A stretch of DNA of 15,506 nt from JASJBU01 sp039714735 (GTDB lineage Bacteria; Pseudomonadota; Gammaproteobacteria; Chromatiales; Chromatiaceae), in assembly GCA_039714735.1 (NCBI GenBank), contig JBDLIT010000096.1:1-15506 (forward strand). Direction: 5' to 3'. Position 1 is the stretch's first letter; every line of letters begins with the position of its first letter. The translations under genes and the position numbers were made by a program. The notes below the pieces were generated by a model. That model had not been told where the DNA came from, searched no databases, and worked only from the letters and a program-made list of their open reading frames with translations. This document shows, piece by piece, positions 1 to 6,295 of this stretch.

Positions 1-125
1 GCGAGACCGTGATGTATGAGGCGCGCCGTGGCGATGTGGATGGGCGGCGCTTTCAGACCCTGGACGGCAGGGTTGTGACCGTGGCGGAAATTGAACGGAT
101 TGAGATGGGGGGAGAACCTCGCTAG
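1..125 (+). CDS. C-terminal tail of an unidentified protein (partial)
   Basis: An open frame runs in from the left edge (codons in phase with position 3) and ends at TAG 123-125, giving about 40 residues. The tail is charged and contains RRGDVDGRRF followed by GRVVTVAEIERIEM. I do not recognise the family and too little is present to assign a function. The frame looks coding because of its regular codon composition and because no competing frame explains the stretch. It lies 57 bp upstream of the channel gene on the same strand, so the two could be co-transcribed. Confidence 0.5.
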   Translation, partial: ETVMYEARRGDVDGRRFQTLDGRVVTVAEIERIEMGGEPR

Positions 126-174
126 GTTCACCGTGCGGCTTCATCCGGTTGAATAAGGTATCGTCTATGCTTAA

Positions 175-190
175 CCCACCATTTGGTGGG
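175..190 (+). other. Hairpin overlapping the K+ channel start region
   Basis: CCCACC (175-180) and GGTGGG (185-190) form a perfect 6-bp stem around an ATTT loop. The first possible start codon of the channel gene (TTG 183) sits in the loop. There is no T-run typical of an intrinsic terminator. It may influence translation initiation, or simply mark that the true start lies downstream. Confidence 0.35.
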
Positions 191-1805
191 ATTTCATGAA
201 GGGCTGGGAAGCTTGGGATTTTCACGCAGTCTGATTCGCTTAAGTTACGCGCTGGAGGATTCAACTCGTTACCGGCGGGTGAAGGACTTTCTCTACGATC
301 TGCTGGAAAATCCACGGGCGCGGGTGCGCCCCTATTTCGATATCTTCATGATCCTGCTGGTGGTGAGCTCTGTCTGGCTGTTGATCTATGAGGTGCGCAA
401 TGACCTTGGCCTGTTCGACAATATCTTTGAGGGGATGGCGGTTTCCATCTTTATTCTCGAGTATCTCCTTCGATTCTGGATCTATAACGAAAGTCACCAG
501 ATTATTCTCAAGCACTATGAGCGGGCTGAGTTCATTAATGAGCGTTTCCGTGTCTGGCCGGCATTGCGTGAGATACTGGCAAAGAAGATCGAGTATGTAA
601 CCTCTCCTTTGGCCATTATTGATCTGCTGGCCATCATCCCAAGTTATCGTCCGTTACGTTTCCTGCGTATTTTTCTGCTGTTCCGGCTGTTCAAGCTGTT
701 CAGGTACACCCGCAGCATCAGTGAGTTCGTCAAAGTGCTCTCAGAGAAGCGTATCGAACTGCTGACCCTGTTGATTTTCATGGCGTTTATTACCTTTACC
801 GCCGCCAGTGCGCTATTTTTCTTCGAGGCTCAAGGAGAAAATACGGAAATCACAAATTTTTTCGACAGTATCTATTGGGCCTTGGTGACCATGTCCACAG
901 TCGGCTATGGGGATATTACCCCGCAGACTAACGAGGGGAGGATCATCACTCTGATATTGATTGTGGCAGGCCTGGGGGTTATCTCCTTCTTTACCTCGAT
1001 CATCGTTTCCGCCTTCAGCGACAAGATGCACGAGATTCGGACCCATCGTGTCATTTCGGAAGTGGAGCGTAAACATATCGATGTCATTCTCTGTGGGTTC
1101 GGGCGGGTAGGGCAGGATGTGGCAGATCGGCTGGCCAGGGATAAAACGCCATTCATCGTGGTTGAGCCTGATGAGAAGATGTTTCGACTGGCGCAGCAGA
1201 AGGGTCATCTTGTCGTTCAGGGTGATGCTGAGAGCAGTGATCTGCTCGAACACCTGGGGGTGAATGGGCGGGCATCAAGATTGTTGTGTCTGACGGGTGA
1301 TGATGTCATCAATGTCTACATTACGCTTTCAGCAAGACAGATGAACCCAGGCATAGAGATTATCTCACGCGCCAATCACCGGGAGAATGTGATAAAGATG
1401 CAACGCGCAGGGGCCGACCATGTGGTCGCGCCCTATGAAGTGGTCGGGCTGATCGCTGCAGAGTACGTTGGCCAGCCAGTGGCCTTCGAAGCGATCTATG
1501 CGCTGATCACCGGTGAACGGGATGAGGGTATTGAGACGGTGCGTATCCATCAATCATCGGTGTTGGACGGGCGGTGCATCGGTGATGTCAACTTCCGCGA
1601 GCGTAAGCTGATACCTTTTGGGGTTGTCAGGGAAGGAGCCACTCAATTGGAGAGCAATCCCTATCGATATGATCTGCATGGACGTAATTTCTATTTCAAC
1701 CCGGAGCCGGATTTTGTGCTGCAGGCTGGAGACTTCCTGGTTATGTTCGGGCATGAATTCAGCGTAGTGCATTTTCGGGAATGTCTGGAGCGGGGTACGC
1801 TTTGA
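183..1805 (+). CDS. Voltage-sensor-type K+ channel with C-terminal RCK (TrkA-N/TrkA-C) domain
   Basis: This is an inner-membrane potassium channel of the six-helix ion-transport family with a cytoplasmic RCK regulatory domain, up to 540 residues. In the longest frame, hydrophobic segments lie at about 52-70 (S1), 80-101 (S2, with E93), 140-154 (S3, with D147), 156-178 (S4), 190-214 (S5) and 253-278 (S6). S4 has a basic residue at nearly every third position: R156, R159, R162, R168, K171, R174, R177. The K+ selectivity filter TVGYGD is at 239-244. A Rossmann nucleotide-binding loop GFGRVG (305-310), with acidic E328 at the end of the second strand, starts TrkA-N. A TrkA-C-like domain occupies about 445-540. 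The start is uncertain: TTG 183, GTG 186 and TTG 213 are all in frame, none has a good ribosome-binding site, and there is no ATG before S1. The 3' end overlaps the next RCK gene. K+ selectivity follows from the filter; voltage gating is inferred from S4. Confidence 0.85.
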   Translation: MVGFHEGLGSLGFSRSLIRLSYALEDSTRYRRVKDFLYDLLENPRARVRPYFDIFMILLVVSSVWLLIYEVRNDLGLFDNIFEGMAVSIFILEYLLRFWIYNESHQIILKHYERAEFINERFRVWPALREILAKKIEYVTSPLAIIDLLAIIPSYRPLRFLRIFLLFRLFKLFRYTRSISEFVKVLSEKRIELLTLLIFMAFITFTAASALFFFEAQGENTEITNFFDSIYWALVTMSTVGYGDITPQTNEGRIITLILIVAGLGVISFFTSIIVSAFSDKMHEIRTHRVISEVERKHIDVILCGFGRVGQDVADRLARDKTPFIVVEPDEKMFRLAQQKGHLVVQGDAESSDLLEHLGVNGRASRLLCLTGDDVINVYITLSARQMNPGIEIISRANHRENVIKMQRAGADHVVAPYEVVGLIAAEYVGQPVAFEAIYALITGERDEGIETVRIHQSSVLDGRCIGDVNFRERKLIPFGVVREGATQLESNPYRYDLHGRNFYFNPEPDFVLQAGDFLVMFGHEFSVVHFRECLERGTL

Positions 1806-2521
1806 TCGATCAATGCGCGATCCTCGTGTTCGGCTGTAGCGCCTTGGGGCAGGCTGTGGCGGAGCAGCTGACCTCACGTGGGTATCCCACCTATCTGTTC
1901 AGTAATGATATGGATGAGGTCAGCGATTTGCTGGCCAAAGGCTTCGATGCGGCTCATCTGGATTACATGGATGATGAAAGATTACGCGCTGTGGGAATCG
2001 GAAAAAGGGTGAAGACCATCTTCTGTCTGTTCAGTGAAGAGTCGAAAAATGTTTTTCTCACGCTCTCGGCGCGAGCCCTGGAGCCTGAACTCAAGATTGT
2101 CTGTGTCTCAGAGTCCTCTGTCTCGAGCCGTAAACTGATTGCGGCTGGCGCCAGCAAGGTGATAGATCCCTATGAGATCAGTGGACGCAAGGTGCATGAG
2201 CTGATCACCCGTCCAATGATCGTCGATATGCTTGAACAGACTGTGTTCGGCAAGTATATCGATATCGCACAAATTGAAATCCCCGAGAATTCATGTCTCA
2301 CCGGGGAGAGCCTCTTTACCCAGGAATTGAAGAATCATAAAGTGATTCTTCTGGGCGTGGTGGATATTGAGTTAAGTGAAGAGTTGATCTTCAGCACCAG
2401 TGGCATCAAACATAAACTGGATGCTGGAGACATGCTGGTGGTAATCGGGCCTGAAAAAGAGATAGCTCGTTTAAAGGAGGATATCCAGCATGATCGCAAG
2501 GAGGAACTATTGGGGAGGTGA
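1781..2521 (+). CDS. Free-standing RCK/TrkA-type potassium channel regulatory protein
   Basis: This soluble protein of up to 246 residues is built like the cytoplasmic half of the preceding channel: a TrkA-N Rossmann fold (about 12-140) followed by a TrkA-C domain (about 160-235). It probably assembles with the channel's own RCK domain to form a gating ring. The dinucleotide-binding loop is GCSALG (18-23) rather than GxGxxG, and the usual acidic residue after the second strand is replaced in the stretch YLFSND, so NAD(H) or nucleotide binding may be altered or lost. Two starts are possible. ATG 1781 overlaps the channel gene by 25 bp. TTG 1802 forms a TTGA overlap with the channel stop and has a GGAGCGGGG purine stretch upstream, which would suit translational coupling. 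Either way the two genes are co-transcribed. The role is inferred from domain and context; a partner in Trk-type K+ uptake is an alternative, but no TrkH/TrkG gene is visible nearby. Confidence 0.8.
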   Translation: MSGAGYALIDQCAILVFGCSALGQAVAEQLTSRGYPTYLFSNDMDEVSDLLAKGFDAAHLDYMDDERLRAVGIGKRVKTIFCLFSEESKNVFLTLSARALEPELKIVCVSESSVSSRKLIAAGASKVIDPYEISGRKVHELITRPMIVDMLEQTVFGKYIDIAQIEIPENSCLTGESLFTQELKNHKVILLGVVDIELSEELIFSTSGIKHKLDAGDMLVVIGPEKEIARLKEDIQHDRKEELLGR

Positions 2522-2558
2522 TTGCGGTTGGCCTCATCAAGAGATCCGAGGCGCCTGC

Positions 2559-2585
2559 AAAAAAAAGAGGCATCCTAAAGATGCC
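2559..2585 (-). terminator. Intrinsic terminator for the minus-strand gene at 2617-2970
   Basis: Read on the minus strand, GGCATC, a TTTAG loop and GATGCC form a 6-bp stem followed by TC and eight T residues (complement of the A-run 2559-2566). It lies 32 bp past the stop of the small minus-strand gene. On the plus strand the same stem could weakly end transcription of the RCK gene. Confidence 0.7.
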
Positions 2586-2616
2586 CCAAGGTCTTTTCCA
2601 AGGAGAATGGAATCGT

Positions 2617-2970
2617 TTAAGTCGGTGCGGCGGAAAGCAGGTTGCCGAGCAGATTGTTTGATCCGCTACCCTGTGTTTTCAAGGCGGCCTCAGGGGCTGC
2701 TGAGAATTGCTGCAGTAGCTGGTTGAGTAAAGACCTGGCTTGTTCAGGTGTCTCTATACCAGATCTGACTGTTTCTAACGGGTTGTTCTCTAATTGATAC
2801 AAATGGCGGGCGGTTTCCACATCAGGCTTGGTTTCCGTACCCGGTGTCCCTTGAAGCGTTGAATCTGAGCGCTGACTTCCTATCTGTTCACGCGTCATCT
2901 CTTGTCTTGATTGTGTGGTTCGGTCAGAGCCTGTGGTGACGGGTTTATCGGAATTGACGGGTATGACCAT
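2617..2970 (-). CDS. Small hypothetical protein, disordered N-terminus
   Basis: A 117-residue protein that I do not recognise. Residues 1-50 are polar and low in hydrophobics (Thr, Ser, Gln, Glu, Arg), as expected for a disordered region. Residues 50-88 are likely helical (ending in LLNQLLQQF), and the C-terminus is a Gly/Ser/Asn linker followed by a short hydrophobic stretch (NLLGNLLSAAPT). There is no signal peptide and no membrane helix. That it is a real gene is supported by an AAAGGAG ribosome-binding site 8 nt before ATG 2970 and by an intrinsic terminator just past the stop. It is a single-gene unit diverging from the DUF3108 gene. Function unknown. Confidence 0.7.
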   Translation of the reverse strand: MVIPVNSDKPVTTGSDRTTQSRQEMTREQIGSQRSDSTLQGTPGTETKPDVETARHLYQLENNPLETVRSGIETPEQARSLLNQLLQQFSAAPEAALKTQGSGSNNLLGNLLSAAPT

Positions 2971-3071
2971 GGCTTTGGCTCCTTTCGCGTCGAAAAAATG
3001 ACTTATTCAGCTGATATTCAGATTTTAGTCGGTAAGATGCGAAAAACATGCCAGTTTAAAATTACAGACGG

Positions 3072-3077
3072 GATAAT
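3072..3077 (+). promoter_or_regulatory. Candidate -10 element for the DUF3108 gene
   Basis: GATAAT matches the sigma70 -10 consensus at five of six positions and lies 22 bp before ATG 3100. No convincing -35 is present at the right spacing, so this is a weak candidate. Confidence 0.25.
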
Positions 3078-3099
3078 ATTCATTTGTAGAGGTAATGTC

Positions 3100-4017
3100 A
3101 TGACCAAACTGATGAGATTAAGCCGATACCCGATAGTTGTGTTGCTCCTGCTTACAGCCGTCCTTTTTCCGGCTCAGGCAGCGCAGATGAGGCTGGGCGA
3201 GAGATTGGAATATACCTTCAGTTATCAGGGTATATTCTCTGGATTCATGCAGATGAACATTGCCCGTGCAGTGTTTGATGTGCAGCCGGTTGTCGACACT
3301 ATCCAAGGTCGAGGGACTGTCCTGACCACCCTGAATTTGACTACTGAACCCTTCGGAAAGGCGGAGCTGCTCTATCCAATCCGCTATCGCTACCGCAGCT
3401 GGATGGAACCTGAGCGACAGGCGCCTGTGGTCGTCAGTGAATACCTGGAAACGGATAAAATCAGTGAAGAGCTACTCTGGTTCGATCGGGAAAACCGCTT
3501 GGGTTACTGTTTTGTAAAAGGCGATGAAGCCACAGAGGTGGGTGCAAAACCACCGGACTTCCTACTTGATAAAGCCGGGTTGACTGAGGGTGACGGACCT
3601 CGATTGACGCAGGAAAACCGACAGGAGTTTTCCGATGAAGGGGTTTGGGACTACCTTTCTCTACTCTACCGGCTGCGTTTCCTGGATCTGGCGCCGGGGA
3701 GGATATTCGAGCTGCCCCTGTATAACGGTAAGCGGATCAAACAATACCAGGTCGAGGTGAGTCGGGAACGCCTCGAGCTGGCAGGCTGGAATCTTCCGGC
3801 CTTCAAATTGAGTCTGTATGAGGCTTGGGAGGAGAAGCGGCAGGAGTCGACCACTTCGGTCTGGGTGAGTGATGATGAGCAACGTCTGCCGCTACGCTTC
3901 TATGTGCAGCGCGCGTTTGGGGATGTGCAAGGGATTCTCGAAACAGGACGCCCACTCACGGCGCGGCAGGATGGGCTCTCCGAGGCTACTAAGAAGTCCC
4001 TCGAGTTAATCTTCTGA
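3100..4017 (+). CDS. DUF3108 domain-containing secreted protein
   Basis: A 305-residue protein. ATG 3100 was chosen because it follows an AGAGGT ribosome-binding site and opens a classic Sec signal peptide: basic start (KLMRLSR), hydrophobic core (IVVLLLLTAVLF) and predicted cleavage after AQA near residue 27. The frame is open further upstream, but nothing supports an earlier start. The mature part begins with RLGERLEYTFSY and the motif GIFSGFMQMNIA, followed by alternating beta-strand-like segments, a pattern typical of the DUF3108 family of periplasmic or outer-membrane-associated beta proteins. No catalytic residues are evident and the family has no settled function. The gene ends tail to tail with the minus-strand repeat protein, overlapping by 12 bp. 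Confidence 0.8.
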   Translation: MTKLMRLSRYPIVVLLLLTAVLFPAQAAQMRLGERLEYTFSYQGIFSGFMQMNIARAVFDVQPVVDTIQGRGTVLTTLNLTTEPFGKAELLYPIRYRYRSWMEPERQAPVVVSEYLETDKISEELLWFDRENRLGYCFVKGDEATEVGAKPPDFLLDKAGLTEGDGPRLTQENRQEFSDEGVWDYLSLLYRLRFLDLAPGRIFELPLYNGKRIKQYQVEVSRERLELAGWNLPAFKLSLYEAWEEKRQESTTSVWVSDDEQRLPLRFYVQRAFGDVQGILETGRPLTARQDGLSEATKKSLELIF

Positions 4018-4686
4018 GATTTTAAATGCTGCCTTTCCCGTGGGTTTTTCGTCCTGCTCGGCGAAACCCAGATGATCGATATTTGGCAGTGGAAGCTTAT
4101 CCACCTGCGGCTGAAATTCTTCAAGGTTACCAGGGTTGGCTGGTTTGAGTTGCAGATCGCCGATATCGATCTCTACGGATGGTTGTGGGATTGACGGGCC
4201 AAGGATTACGCCTGGTTTGTCCAATTCCAAGTCTTCCGTATCGATCTCCAGTGGTGCGGGTGACGGGATTTCATCCAGGATGATACCCGGCTTCGCTAAT
4301 TCCAGGCTGCTGATATCCGGGATCGGTCGCGGCGTCACTGGCGCTGAACAATCACTCAGGTCAAAGCTGTTGGGTGGCGAGAGGGTCAATGGCGTCTGTG
4401 GGCCGGATTCCTTGCCTGGCTTTGCTGGAGTTGGGGGTTGTTGTTGAGGTGTCCCTGTCGGGCGAATATCCACCAGGGCTCCCGCATCACGGAACGCTAC
4501 CCGGTACTCTACCGCCTGCTCCATATCGATGCCTTTTTTGATCGCTACCGGCTGACCGGAAAAGAGACGTTGCAGCTTGAGGCCTTCCAGCTTGAACATT
4601 GCGCCGATCTTATTTTGCACCGCCTGCAAATCCTGATCCTTCATCAGTTTGCCGGAGAAGTAAACATCATAGGTTTCGAAACTCAT
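4006..4686 (-). CDS. Pro-rich protein with N-terminal conserved domain and tandem 25-residue repeats
   Basis: A 226-residue soluble protein with no signal peptide or membrane helix. Residues 1-75 form a compact alpha/beta domain (YDVYFSGKL at the start, FRDAGALVDIRP at the end). It resembles a small domain I associate with proteobacterial proteins in which a ligand-like YxVxFSG segment leads a Pro-rich linker; I cannot name it with certainty. Residues 76-123 are Pro/Gln/Thr-rich linker. Residues 124-195 hold three consecutive repeats based on LELxKPGxIL. The C-terminus is acidic. ATG 4686 is preceded by a GGGGGGAG ribosome-binding site lying inside the 3' end of the hydroxylase gene, only 3 bp upstream, so the two are translated from one mRNA. 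It overlaps the DUF3108 gene tail to tail. Function unknown. Confidence 0.75.
   Translation of the reverse strand: MSFETYDVYFSGKLMKDQDLQAVQNKIGAMFKLEGLKLQRLFSGQPVAIKKGIDMEQAVEYRVAFRDAGALVDIRPTGTPQQQPPTPAKPGKESGPQTPLTLSPPNSFDLSDCSAPVTPRPIPDISSLELAKPGIILDEIPSPAPLEIDTEDLELDKPGVILGPSIPQPSVEIDIGDLQLKPANPGNLEEFQPQVDKLPLPNIDHLGFAEQDEKPTGKAAFKISED
4102..4317 (-). repeat. Three tandem 25-residue coding repeats
   Basis: Within the Pro-rich protein, residues 124-148, 149-173 and 174-195 align as repeats. Shared features are an acidic start, a DL/SL pair, LxL, then KPG(I/V)IL, a Pro-containing turn, and (L/V)EI at the end. The third copy is shorter and more diverged. Similarity is clearer in protein than in DNA, suggesting an old duplication under selection. 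Confidence 0.65.
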
Positions 4687-4689
4687 GAA

Positions 4690-5535
4690 TTACTCCCCCC
4701 AGGATCGACGGTTTATGGAGTAATTGTCATCACTGCCTTGAAAGGGGATCAGCAGCATCCCGCTCAGATGGGTGGTGCGCTGCGGCTCGTTGATGGATGC
4801 CAGGCCAATTTTCATGTCTCGATGCCCAAGTCTTGGCTGATCACGGTAGGTTCCCATGAGCCGGTCCCAGATCGACAGGTTGAAACCGAAGTTACTGTTC
4901 GTTTCGTCCACCTCTACTGAATGATGTACGCGATGCATATCAGGTGTCACCAATAGCCGGCGGACTCTGTGCTCCAGCCACCCAGGGAGGCCAACGTTGC
5001 CATGATTGAACATCGCCATGCCGTTGAGCATTACCTCGAAGATGATAACCGCCACCACCGGTGGACCGAGAGCCGCAATAGTAGCAATTTTTATCAGCAT
5101 GGAGAGGATGATTTCGATCGGATGAAAACGCGCCCCCGTGGTGACGTCGTAGTCAGGATCTGCATGGTGAACCCGGTGCAGCCGCCAGAGGGCTGGTACG
5201 GCATGCACCATGACATGCTGCAGATAGATCACGAGATCCAGCAGGGCGACAGAGAGTAGCACTGCAAGCCAGGTCGGTAGCTGGATGGCGTTGAATAGTC
5301 CCCAGCCATGTTCCGAGGTATAATTTGCCATGCCTACCGCAGCGGCCGGAAAAATGAGGCGCAGCAGCAAGGTGTTGAGACAGACAAGTCCCAGATTACT
5401 CAACCAGCGGCGCAGTTTCGAATAGAGTAACTTTCTTCTAGGGGCAAATATCTCCCATGACGCCATGATGGCAAAGATACCAAAAAATGCACTCAGCCGG
5501 ATGGCAAGCTCGTGGGAGAGAATAAATTCAGTCAT
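4690..5535 (-). CDS. Sterol desaturase / fatty acid hydroxylase superfamily membrane enzyme
   Basis: A 281-residue integral membrane di-iron enzyme, expected to use O2 to hydroxylate or desaturate a lipid-type substrate. Hydrophobic segments lie at about 10-28, 45-70, 86-106 and 150-175. The histidine clusters that bind the two irons are present in the usual order: H107xxxH111, H120xxH123H124, H138 in FHPIE, H178 in NHGN, and H201xxH204H205 near the C-terminal domain. Length and order fit family PF04116. The substrate cannot be inferred. ATG 5535 is the only reasonable start, though its ribosome-binding site is weak. The gene heads a two-gene unit with the Pro-rich repeat protein. Its predicted promoter contains an FNR-like box, which would fit repression when oxygen, its co-substrate, is absent. 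Confidence 0.88.
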   Translation of the reverse strand: MTEFILSHELAIRLSAFFGIFAIMASWEIFAPRRKLLYSKLRRWLSNLGLVCLNTLLLRLIFPAAAVGMANYTSEHGWGLFNAIQLPTWLAVLLSVALLDLVIYLQHVMVHAVPALWRLHRVHHADPDYDVTTGARFHPIEIILSMLIKIATIAALGPPVVAVIIFEVMLNGMAMFNHGNVGLPGWLEHRVRRLLVTPDMHRVHHSVEVDETNSNFGFNLSIWDRLMGTYRDQPRLGHRDMKIGLASINEPQRTTHLSGMLLIPFQGSDDNYSINRRSWGE

Positions 5536-5597
5536 TGGATATCAATCATGTTCCATATTGGCTGCGGAGAACGAATTGAGAACTTAGGTATATATTT

Positions 5598-5627
5598 ATT
5601 TAATGATCTAGGTCAATCAGTTGTCAA
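5598..5627 (-). promoter_or_regulatory. Sigma70-type promoter for the hydroxylase gene
   Basis: On the minus strand, a perfect TTGACA (5622-5627) is followed after 18 bp by TTAAAT (5598-5603), four of six matches to the -10 consensus. The predicted start point is near 5591, about 56 bp before ATG 5535. The FNR-like box fills most of the spacer. Confidence 0.5.
5603..5616. promoter_or_regulatory. FNR/ANR-like binding site in divergent promoter region
   Basis: ATGAT-CTAG-GTCAA matches the FNR consensus TTGAT-N4-ATCAA at eight of ten informative positions with the correct 4-bp spacer. It sits between -35 and -10 of the leftward hydroxylase promoter (a repressing position), and about 44 bp upstream of the start point predicted for the rightward methionine-zipper gene (close to the classical activating position). 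Confidence 0.5.
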
Positions 5628-5641
5628 AAAACCGTATGGAA

Positions 5642-5647
5642 TACTAT
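5642..5647 (+). promoter_or_regulatory. Candidate -10 element for the methionine-zipper gene
   Basis: TACTAT matches the sigma70 -10 consensus at four of six positions. There is no good -35, as expected if an FNR-type activator bound at 5603-5616 replaces it. The predicted start point is near 5654. Confidence 0.3.
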
Positions 5648-5709
5648 GCTTATTTGGCAGTCTGCTCATATTCGCTAAAGTCTAGCTGTTCAGAAAAGTT
5701 GAGTCGAGA

Positions 5710-6276
5710 ATGTTTGAAAAAGACCCCAGGGTTTTCGAAGCCGATCTAAAGAATCTGACGCCTGAACAAAAGGCGATGGTGAAGCTGGAAATTACCCTCA
5801 CACAGTTCTTTAAATCGTTCAATGCGAGCATCACCCGCTGGGAGAGGCTGGTCTATCCATCGCTACTGGTGATGGCGGTGCTGGGCATGTCCGGTTTTTA
5901 TCTGATCTACAGCCTGACAAAGGATATGGATACCATGACGGAGAGTATCGACCCTGAGATGGAGATCAATCTCGCGGCTATGTCGGGCCATATGGCGGAG
6001 TTATCGATGAACATCGCCACCATGACGGGGCAGATCACGGTATTGGTGGATAAGATTGGCAGCATGGAGTCGCATATCGCGAGTATGGATGCTGATACCA
6101 GTAGTATGAGTGTGGGTATAAACGCTATGAATCAGAGTATGGAACTCATGAATTTGAATATCTTTGAGATGAATCAGTCGATGCGTTCGATGACGGTCAA
6201 CACCGGGGTTATGAGCCGGGATATCAATCAGATGGGGCGGCCGATGGATTTTATGAATTCGTTTTCGCCCTGGTAG
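5710..6276 (+). CDS. Single-pass membrane protein with a methionine-zipper coiled coil
   Basis: A 188-residue protein of unknown function. Residues 1-45 are charged and basic. One membrane helix spans about 47-69. More positive charge precedes the helix than follows it, so the N-terminus should be cytoplasmic and the remainder periplasmic. Residues 73-182 contain about 20 methionines in a strict heptad pattern. Position a is occupied by M84, M91, L98, M105, L112, M119, M126, M133, M140, M147, M154, M161, M168, M175 and M182. Position d is mostly Ile or Met (L88, M95, I102, I109, I116, I123, then T130, I137, M144, I151, M158, T165, I172, M179). There are few charged residues in the e/g positions. 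ATG 5710 has only a weak GAGTCGAGA ribosome-binding site. It converges on narL with a 19-bp gap and has an FNR-like box upstream, so a role under anaerobic or nitrate-respiring conditions is plausible but unproven. Confidence 0.8.
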   Translation: MFEKDPRVFEADLKNLTPEQKAMVKLEITLTQFFKSFNASITRWERLVYPSLLVMAVLGMSGFYLIYSLTKDMDTMTESIDPEMEINLAAMSGHMAELSMNIATMTGQITVLVDKIGSMESHIASMDADTSSMSVGINAMNQSMELMNLNIFEMNQSMRSMTVNTGVMSRDINQMGRPMDFMNSFSPW

Positions 6277-6295
6277 GCGCAGGTCCTTTTTTCGA

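Noticed and set aside
1802..1813. Palindrome TTGATCGATCAA at the channel/RCK gene junction, resembling an FNR box
   Set aside because: The half-sites are separated by 2 bp, not the 4 bp FNR requires, and the site lies within overlapping coding sequence.
2490..2726. 78-residue plus-strand open frame after the RCK gene
   Set aside because: It overlaps the minus-strand terminator and gene, has no ribosome-binding site suited to it beyond the RCK gene's own tail, and has an odd basic composition.
4438..4920. 160-residue plus-strand open frame
   Set aside because: Antisense to the junction of the hydroxylase and repeat-protein genes, both of which have better evidence.
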